The translations under genes and the position numbers were made by a program. This document shows positions 35,601 through 44,600 of a stretch of 45,379 nucleotides of DNA, in pieces (within the stretch, counting starts at the first letter, position 1; each line of letters starts with the position of its first letter). The notes under the pieces are model-generated. The model saw only the letters and a list, made by a program, of their open reading frames with translations, searched no databases and had not been told where the DNA came from. The stretch is from Priapulus caudatus (Eukaryota > Priapulida > Priapulimorpha > Priapulimorphida > Priapulidae), in the NCBI RefSeq assembly GCF_000485595.1, contig NW_014577986.1, positions 92,683-138,061 on the forward strand. Reading direction: 5' to 3'.

Positions 35601-38600
35601 GAACCCTTCAATAGCTCTCTCTCTCTCTCTCTAGAGACAGAGTTTCTCTCTCTCTGTGACAGTGCATTTCCTGAACTCAAAGAATGTGGCATGGTGAAGT
35701 GATCTATCGATGCATAATTTTCGGTCAAAGTGTTTGTGCAAATTATTTTATTGTGTTTTTTCGCTCGCTGTAGTCATGGAGAATCCAGACCTGTGGACGG
35801 ACGTGCTGTGCTTGATGCGCGTGGACGCGGGCGAGTTTGTGTCGCGGCACGCTGACGCCATTGTCGTGATGCTCGACGCAGAACCCACGCTCGACGAGGT
35901 ACGCCCTCCCCCGCGCCATCTCCGCCGGACGCTCTCTTGTCGTGCCATATGCGACGTCTATCGACGTAGACGCGCGCTCGGGTTTCTGTAATCCGGCTGA
36001 ATGCTCTGTAGAATTGTCTTGTTACGGTTACGTGGTGGCCCGCCGTTGTGTTGGATGATGTCTGGTCGTGTCATGTGAGCTCTTGTTATGTTACATGACC
36101 CCTTGTTGTGTTACATGACCCCCTTGTTGTGGTACGTGTGCCCCTAATTGTGTTATTTGACACCCAATTGTGTTTAATAACCTCCATTTATATGACCTGA
36201 CCCCTGGTTGCATTACCTGAACCCTAGTTTTGTCGGAATCACACGAATAATAACGATAAAAATACAATCAACTCTACAAACGCATCCTGCGACGATCCCG
36301 TAAATGACAGTTACGTGTGGAATCGTAGTGCGGTCGCACGTGTGCGGTCACGAGCGTTGAACGCGTCACGTCGCGTCGTGTGTTTCAGACGTGGCGTAAC
36401 GTGATCGCGACGCTCGCCCGCGTGTCGCCGCGAGCCGCCATGCCGAAGCTCGTCGATCACGTGATCAGTTGCCTTGACGACGTCGGCGCGCAGCAGATAT
36501 CGCTCGCCGACTACGCCGTCTACATGACACCAGAGGGCGACGTCTACGACAAGTCCGTGATCGAGAGGTATGGGACTTCGCTTGCGTTCACTTGTTTTTG
36601 CGAAAAAACGAAGTGCTGAAGTGAAGTGAGACGAGTAGAACGTGTTTATCGTTGCAAGGCATTTCTCGGTATATCTTGCTCTGCCTTGCACTTTAATAGC
36701 GAGCTGTGTAATGGAGGTTGGGTCGTTAGGATGAGTTAGCATATTCACTAAGTCAACGTTACATCCAAGCTGCTTTAGTACCAGTGAAAAAAATACACGG
36801 GGGCTCGGGGTGATCTAGCCCCCGAAATGCCAAAAAGAGACCCCGTAAATTTGCATGAGTTTAATGCAAACCAAATTTTAGAGTGCTATTTTCATCCACG
36901 CGAGCTTGAAAAGTAGCCCCCGAAAAATAAATTATATTTTTTTCCCTGTTTAGTGCTATGTGCTAGAGTGCCATGTGTGGGGGTCACAACAAGTAGGGGT
37001 TGTTTGCTGCTGCAGTGATTGCTACAGTGAAATGTATGGACAATATTCGTGTTTGTAGCATCAAGGATGAGGACCAGAAGGGCAACATCAAGCGAGAGAG
37101 CAAGGTGTATAGCTACAAGGAGCAGCTTGCTGACTTAGAGCTACGAAAGGTGAGCGACACCCTTCCACGTCGGCATCAGCGGGAGGGGAGTGTCTGAGTG
37201 ATCAGCAGTGTGATGGATGCATGGTGGCTGGACAGCAGTCATTCTGTCAGTCCTCTTCTATGTTAGCTTTTACTGGTGGTTGAGGGTGTTGGCGCGCGTG
37301 GCAATAAACCAGCGAGGGAATCCGAGGAATCTTGTGACGCCACGTTAGATTAAACCGAGGAAACTTTAATGTAACTTAACTAGAGCAGAGTATGACATTT
37401 CTAGATGGACGCATAGGTGAGGGGTAGGTTAGCTGTGTGTGTGCGTGTATGTGTATGTGCGTGTGCATGCGTGTATGTGTATGTGCGTGTGCGTGCGTGT
37501 ATGTGTGTGTGTGCGTGCGTGTGTGTGTGTGTGTGTATGTGCGTGTGCGTGTGTGTTGGCATGGGTGCGGGTGGGAGCGACGATGGGCCCACCTCTCACG
37601 TAACGCGTCGCTGCGTGCGTCCCTTGCTACAGGAGCTGGAGAAGAAGAAGAAGAATAAGGAGGAGAAGCCCCAGCTGAGTAAGAAGCAGCAGGAGATGCT
37701 GAAGCTGCAGCTGGAGAAGGAGAGTCGCACGCGCGCCAATCTCAAGAAGGTAAGATGGATGACACAACTCGTTGTTAAACGACGTAGGTGGCGCCTGTAG
37801 TGCGACGTGTAGGTGGCGCCTGTAGTGCGACGTGTAGGTGGCGCCTGTAGTGCGACGTATAGGTGGGGGGGGCTCCCTGCTAACTTCGGCGATTTCTTGG
37901 TAATAATCGTGCTTGGACTCACGGCAACGAGATTTGCGAGATAATTAGCGATAATTAAGTATAATTAACTATAATTAAGTATAATTAACTATAATTAAGT
38001 ATAATTAACGAGTCGCGGTTTGATCTTCTCGACAGCTTGATGTGCGACTCTCGAAGTCGATGGGCATCGTTAGCGCGATCGTCGACGGCAACGCAGGGGG
38101 CGCCGCCGTGCACCTGCCACGGCTGCTCGAGGGGCTGCTGCGGCTGTTGCCGTCACCGCTCGCCGCCCCCCACGCGACACGCGCCTTCCTGCAGCTCTCT
38201 GCATGCGATTACACGGACGACCTCAAACACCTCGGTGAGTGCAGGCGGTGAATTGCTATAAACAATAATAACGATGATTAAATAATTGATTAACAAAATA
38301 AATTATGATGATGGTGATAATAATAATAACAATAATAATCATAATATGAAAAAATATTTTAAAAAAATATTTTTTTTAACAAATATAATAAATAAAAAAA
38401 AAATATAAATAAAAAAACAAAAACAAAAAACCAATAATAATGATTAAATAAGTGATAATTAATAATAAACGACGTATACGAACGATCAATGCAATTTTGC
38501 GCGGAGACGCGAACGTGGGTTGCGAGCGAGTGAAACAGAATCCGATTGCATCACGGTCGTTCATTTCTGCGTTGTTGCCGTCGTCAAGGTGACCTGATCG

Positions 38601-41600
38601 GTCACGTGACGCTGCGTATGCTGGAGCCGGCGTGTGAGCTGGACAGCTGGTGGTGCCAGGAGGCGCTGCAGACAGCCGTGCGACGCGCCGTCGCCATCGT
38701 ACACGCGACGACCGCTGCGGACAAACACGCCGAGAGATTCTCCGCCCCAGGTACGACGCGATACCCGCTCCCCCGGGGAGGAGGAGGAGGGGGAAGAGAT
38801 CTCCGCCCCAGGTATGAACGACGCAGACACCCCCTCCCCCCGGGAGGAGGGGAGGGGAGGGAGGGAGGGGGGAGAATTCTCCGCCCCAGGTACGACGCGA
38901 CACCCTCCCCCCGGGAGGAGGATGAGGGGAGGGAGGAGGGGAGGGGAGAGGAGGGAGGGATGGGGAGAGATTCTCCGTCTCAGCGTACGACGCGACACCG
39001 CCCTCCGCCCGGGGGAGGGGGAGGGGAGGGAAGGAGGGGGGGAGAGATTCTCCGTCTCAGGTATGACGCGACACCCCCTCCCCCGGGGGAGGGGAGGGAG
39101 GGAGGGGGAGAGATTCTCCGTCTCAGGTACGACGCGACACCCCCTCCCCCGGGGGGAGGGAAGGAGGGCGGAGGGAGGGGAAAGGAGGGAGGGAGGGGGA
39201 GAATTCTCGCGCCCCAGTAGCGACGCGACCACGTTGATCCCCCGGGAGGAGGGGGAGGGGAGGGGAGGAGGGAGGGAGGGGAGAGATTCTCCGCCCCAGG
39301 TACGACGAGCGACACGTGATCCCCCGGGGTAGGAGGAGGAGGGCAGGGAGGGAGAGGGGAGGAAGGGTTTCTCTCCGTGAAGTGCTTTAGTGGATGGGTG
39401 AACTTTCGCGTTGCCGCTAACGCGTGGGGTTAATTGTTGTGGACGGCAATAGTAGAGAGAGGTATGATGGGAGAATGTTGTGCAGGAATGACCGAGTTCG
39501 TTTGTGTGTGTGTGAGCGTATGCGCGGTGCGTACGTGCATAGATGAGTGTACGTGTGTGTATGTGTGTGCGTGTGCGTGTGTGTGCAATGTGTGTGTCGT
39601 ATGTGTGTGTGTGTGTGCATGCATGTCTGCGTGTGTGCTGTGTACAGACAATGACTGTGAACCTGCCCCTCAGAGTAGGACCACGTCGGTAACACAGATG
39701 TTTCGTTTCCCTCGTGCCGCGGACAACTCTAGGTTTCGCGTACTGCCTTCCGCTGCTGGAGAGTGTACTGAGGCGCGGCGCGCGCGGCGGTGGAGGCCGA
39801 CGAGAAATGTCCTCTGCCCAGGCCCTGAAAGGTCATCTCACGCACGGCAAACCTACTCGCAACCCGGACGCTGATACCGACGACGACGATGATGACGAAG
39901 CTAGCGTGGTGAGCACAGCGTAGTGGTAGAGGGGTGGCAGTAGCAGGGTAGCAGTAACATGGTAATGGTAGCAGGGTGGCAGTAGCGGGGTAGTGGTAGA
40001 GGGTGGCAGTAGCAGGGATAGCTGTAACATGGGAATGGTAGCAGCGTAGTGGTAGAGGGGTGGCACGTAGCAGGGTAGCAGTAACATGGTAACAGTAACA
40101 AGGTAATGGTAGCAAGTGGTGGCAGTAACAGAAATGGTAAAGGGTGGCAGTAGCAGGGTAGGCAAGTACATGTAATGGTAAGCATGGTAACAGTAGCGGG
40201 TAAACAGTAGGTGGGGAGCAGTAAACATGGTAACAGTAGCATGGTAGTCAGTAACAAGGTAATGGTAGCATGGTAAACAGTAGCATGGTAGCAGTAACAA
40301 GGTAATGGTAGCAGGGTGGCAGTAGCGGGGTAGTGGTAGAGGGGTGGCAGTAGCAGGGTAGTGAGGTTTTGGGATAGTGAATTTATATACAACGGGTAAT
40401 TGCAGTGAAGTTGTCCGTTAAATGATACGTTATTATAATTAGACTAATCATTCTGACTATGAATTCAAAACCATTTCATACGAATTCCTTTCTCCACACA
40501 TATTATATAACTATATAATATGTTGGGAAGAATACGTATGAAATGGTTTTGGATATTCATAGTCAGATGATTAGTCAATTGTCAGAACGAAACGTACTTG
40601 TTTCGCCCCTGTGTTTTGGCAGCAATGGCCCGGTACCTGTTGCCGCGCCGACAGATGCTGCCGCAGCTGCTGACGGCACGTGTCGCTACGAGCGCCGGCC
40701 GCCTCCACCAGATTGGCGTGCAAGGCCAATGCTCGAACGGCCGTGTGTGGCGAGTGGCATCGACGGCTGCGCCAGCGCCACCCAGGGGAGATCGACGTAC
40801 TACTGGCTTGGCCTGCAGTCTCCGCTCTCACCGTCAGGAGAAACGGCTCTTCAGGTATTATGTGCGCGTGCGTGCATGCATCCATGCGTTGCATAACGAT
40901 TATTATACATTTGTCATATGTGTCTGCAGTGTCTGATCGTAGTGGTGCTGATATATATGTTTGTTCTGTGTGCGTGCGTAGCGTGCGTACCTATGGTGCG
41001 CGTGTGTCTCCATGTATATCTCGCAGTGTCTGATGGCAATGATACTGGTGATATACTCAAGCATGCGCGTGCGTACATGCATGTGTGCGCGATGTGTGTA
41101 TACATCGCTCTCCCATGTATATCTAGACACATGGTGTCTGATGGCGATGAATGCTGCGTATATATACCAGCAAGCGCGTGTACATGCATGCGTGGCGCGA
41201 GTGTGTGTATACATCGTCTCTCTATGTATATATCTCGACACAGTGTCTGATGGCGATGATGCTGGTATATACCAGCATGCGCGAGTACATGTATGTGTGC
41301 GCGATGTGTGTATACATCTCTTCGTATATATCTCGACACAGTGTCTGATGGCGATGATGCTGTATATACAGCATGCGTGTGTACAATGCGTGCGTGCGTG
41401 ATGTGTGTATACATCGTCTCTCTATGTATATATCCTCGAACAGTGTCTGATGGCAGATGATGGCTGGTATATACCAGCATGCGCGCGTGTACATGCAATG
41501 TATGGCGTGATGTGTGTAATACATTCTCATGTATATCTAGACTCAGTGTCTGATGGCGATGAAGCCGGTATATACCAGCATGCGTGTGTACATGCGTGCG

Positions 41601-44600
41601 TGCGTGATGTGTGTATACATCTCTCTGTATATCCTCTCGACACAGTGTCTGATGGCGATGATGCTGGTGCTGCCGCTGCGACGAGGAGATGGACGAGGAG
41701 CAGGGCATGCGACTCGTGCAGAGAGTCTGGGTCGTCAGGCACGATGAGGAGGAACGACGAAGCGATCCAGATCCTCGCTCTCAGGTTCGTTGTCATCCTC
41801 CTCGATGCTTGGTTTATCACTAATGGAAAACGTAAAGAGGAGAAATGGATGGTAGATATGGCTAATAATAATAGTACTAAGGGGAAACATACGGGCGGGG
41901 GAGAAATGGATGGTAGATGTGGCTATAATGGGACTAAGGGGAAACGTAAGGGGGAAGCAAAAATGGACGGTAACTATGGCTATAATATTGGCTGTAAGGG
42001 GAACAGAGGGGAATAATACTACTTGGAAGATAATCGTTTAGTATGGCTTATTTGTTTAACCCCTGCATCATCACACACCACACTTATGCTCTGTAACAAC
42101 CTCACTAATTCTTCATGCAGCCGCACTTTCCACATGCGCATACTGTAACCCCCACCAAACACACACCACACACACCCCCCCACGGCCAGCGCAGCATCCA
42201 CGGTCGCTCGGCTGCGTGACCTGACGACCTTGCCGCGTGACCTTGCAGGCTGTGGGACGAGACGGGGATGAGCGTTGCCGCGGCGATGTGTTCGCGACTC
42301 ATCGACGACGTGATCCACGACGAGGGAGTTGTTCGCCGCGCCGCCGCCGAGGCGATGTCTCGCGCGCTAGAGCTGCACCGCGGCCGGCATGGACGCCGCC
42401 CTCAGCGCCATCTACAACACGTACGCCACCAAGCTCAAGGTACGTTCACTGTCGGTGGCGACGCCGACGCCGCCTTGGTGTGTTTGCTTGTTAGTGGCGG
42501 TGCTGATAAAGGTGTTGGCATGTTCGTTTGTTTTGGGCAACTCATATGTGACTGAACTTAAGCTATGTTTACTATGTTAATGACGCCTACGCCACAAAGA
42601 TGAAGGCTGATGCTGTTTACTAAAGTACATTTGCATATTAAATATAAATACTAAATGCATTTGGTAAACATTTGTGTGTTTTGTAATGAAGTTGACATTA
42701 ACCTGGAGTTATAAGCTTCACACTATATAACGTTAAAATCTATGAGTAGTGTCTGTACAGTATGACAGTGTTTGTAGATACACAATTCTGCTGCTAGGTG
42801 GTGCCACCAGTACTCGATCAGTTTGGCCGACTCGTGGCGGAGAAGGTTGGACGAGTGGCCGGCCAGAAGTGGTCTGGCTCTGACCATTGGCAAATTGTCT
42901 CTTATCTCACCGAAGACCAAATCGGTACGCAATCGTCTTTTATTTCTCAAAAAATATTTTCTCTTCAAAATCGGATCTTTGTTGCTGGTTTGAACTCATA
43001 CTTCTTTCATGAGCAAATATCGATAGTAGAGTGTGTCTTAAAGTCACATGTCGATTTTATTTGCATTGATTATTCATCTCGAATTATTAAAATTATTTTT
43101 TTATTTTTTTATTTAAAATTTAAATAGAATAATAAAAGATAATACAAGTGTTAACGGAATAATGCAAATTATTTTTTATCACAATTTCAGGTCAGCTTTT
43201 CACGTTCTTCGTGGAGGAGGGGTTGGCTGATAGAAACGAGGAGGTTAGGAATCACATGCTGATGTCCGCGGTCGTTGTCATCACGGATCACGGCAAGGTG
43301 GGGGACGAGGCGCCTGTCAGTTATCACAGTTTACACACGCATTATCGAGTCTCGCAGCTGCTGCTAACCTAAGCTTTATATACGTGCATAGATTGTATAG
43401 TGTTTCCTTAGCAGTGAGACCACTGATCTTTATATACTAACTGGATGGCGCTTGGCCTATCCAGAGTCGGTGAGAAAGTGATGCCTCCATCTTTACTTCC
43501 ATTCCTAAAAGCTGAACTCTGCCAGTGTGCAATGCATAATTGGATTTGCATTTCAATTGGATAATAACTAAATGCAGCTTATTTTATCATTTTTATTCGC
43601 ATGAACACAAACTTTGATAAATACACTACAGAATTTATATTTTTTATAGATAGTTACATACAGCGAGAAAAATAGCATTTTTTGCTGCTGCGCGTGGTGG
43701 CCCCTGTCAGTCAGCATTAACGCGCGCGCGCCGTATTTGTCTCGCTAGGAGTGCGTGAACCTGCTGCTGCCGGTGTTTGAGGATTTCCTGGACAAGGCTC
43801 CGCCGTCTGGTCGCTTCGACGCTGTACGGCAGAGCGTCGTCATCCTGATGGGATCGCTCGCTCGTCACCTTGACACCGACGATCCCAAGGTCAAACCGAT
43901 CGTCGCCAAGCTGATAGCAACGCTCACCACGCCGTCACAGAAGGTAGGTGGGCAGGTGGGGGGGGAGGTAGGCAGGAGGGGAAGGTAGGTGGGCAGGTCA
44001 CGGGGAGGTAGGCAGGAGGGGAAGGAAGGTGGGGTAAGGTAAGTGGGAGAGAAGGAATGTAGCCTGGAGGGGGAAGATAGGAGGTAGGTGGGGTAAGGTA
44101 GGCAAGAGAGAGGAGAACTGTAGACAGGAGAGGGGGAAGGTAGACAGAAGAGGGGAGAAGGTAGGTCGGGAAAGGAAGGTGGGGGAAGGTAAATGGAGTG
44201 GAGTGGGAAGGTAGGCGGGAGAGAGGGATATGTTATGTTACTGTTACCGTGTCGTCTGCTGTATGTTTGATGCTTGTCTCTATCGTCTGTCTTTGTATCA
44301 CAGGTACAGGAGGCCGTAGCAAACTGCCTGCCCCCTCTCGTGCCAGCCATCAAGGCCGAGGCGCCAGAACTCGTGAAGAAGTTGCTCCAACTGTTGCTGG
44401 AATCGGAAAACTATGCCGAGCGCAAAGGTCAGTCGGCACATAGCGAATGCTCAGCCGTTAGAATTTCACTTAAAGCCATATTTTTATCACTATGATTTAT
44501 AAAATGATTATGATGGTGTTTCGTGCGAAACTCCCACTGGAGGAGGGTGTTACCACATAGAATAATATTTTGCACTCACTGTGTCTTTCTGACTTTGTAC

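Noticed and set aside
37401-37660. Cys/Val-rich or His/Thr-rich frames
   Set aside because: They are translations of TG/CA microsatellite sequence; the same holds at 11.55-11.75, 22.7-22.98 and 39.43-39.70 kb.
38546-39332. Overlapping 220-230 codon frames on both strands rich in Gly, Arg, Glu or Pro
   Set aside because: They are read-through of the exon 23 donor minisatellite. All frames lack stops because the unit lacks them, and only exon 23 itself matches GCN1.
40903-41708. 264-codon minus-strand frame with His/Thr repeats
   Set aside because: It is the complement of the exon 26 acceptor minisatellite, has no homologue I recognise, and lies opposite a confirmed GCN1 exon border.
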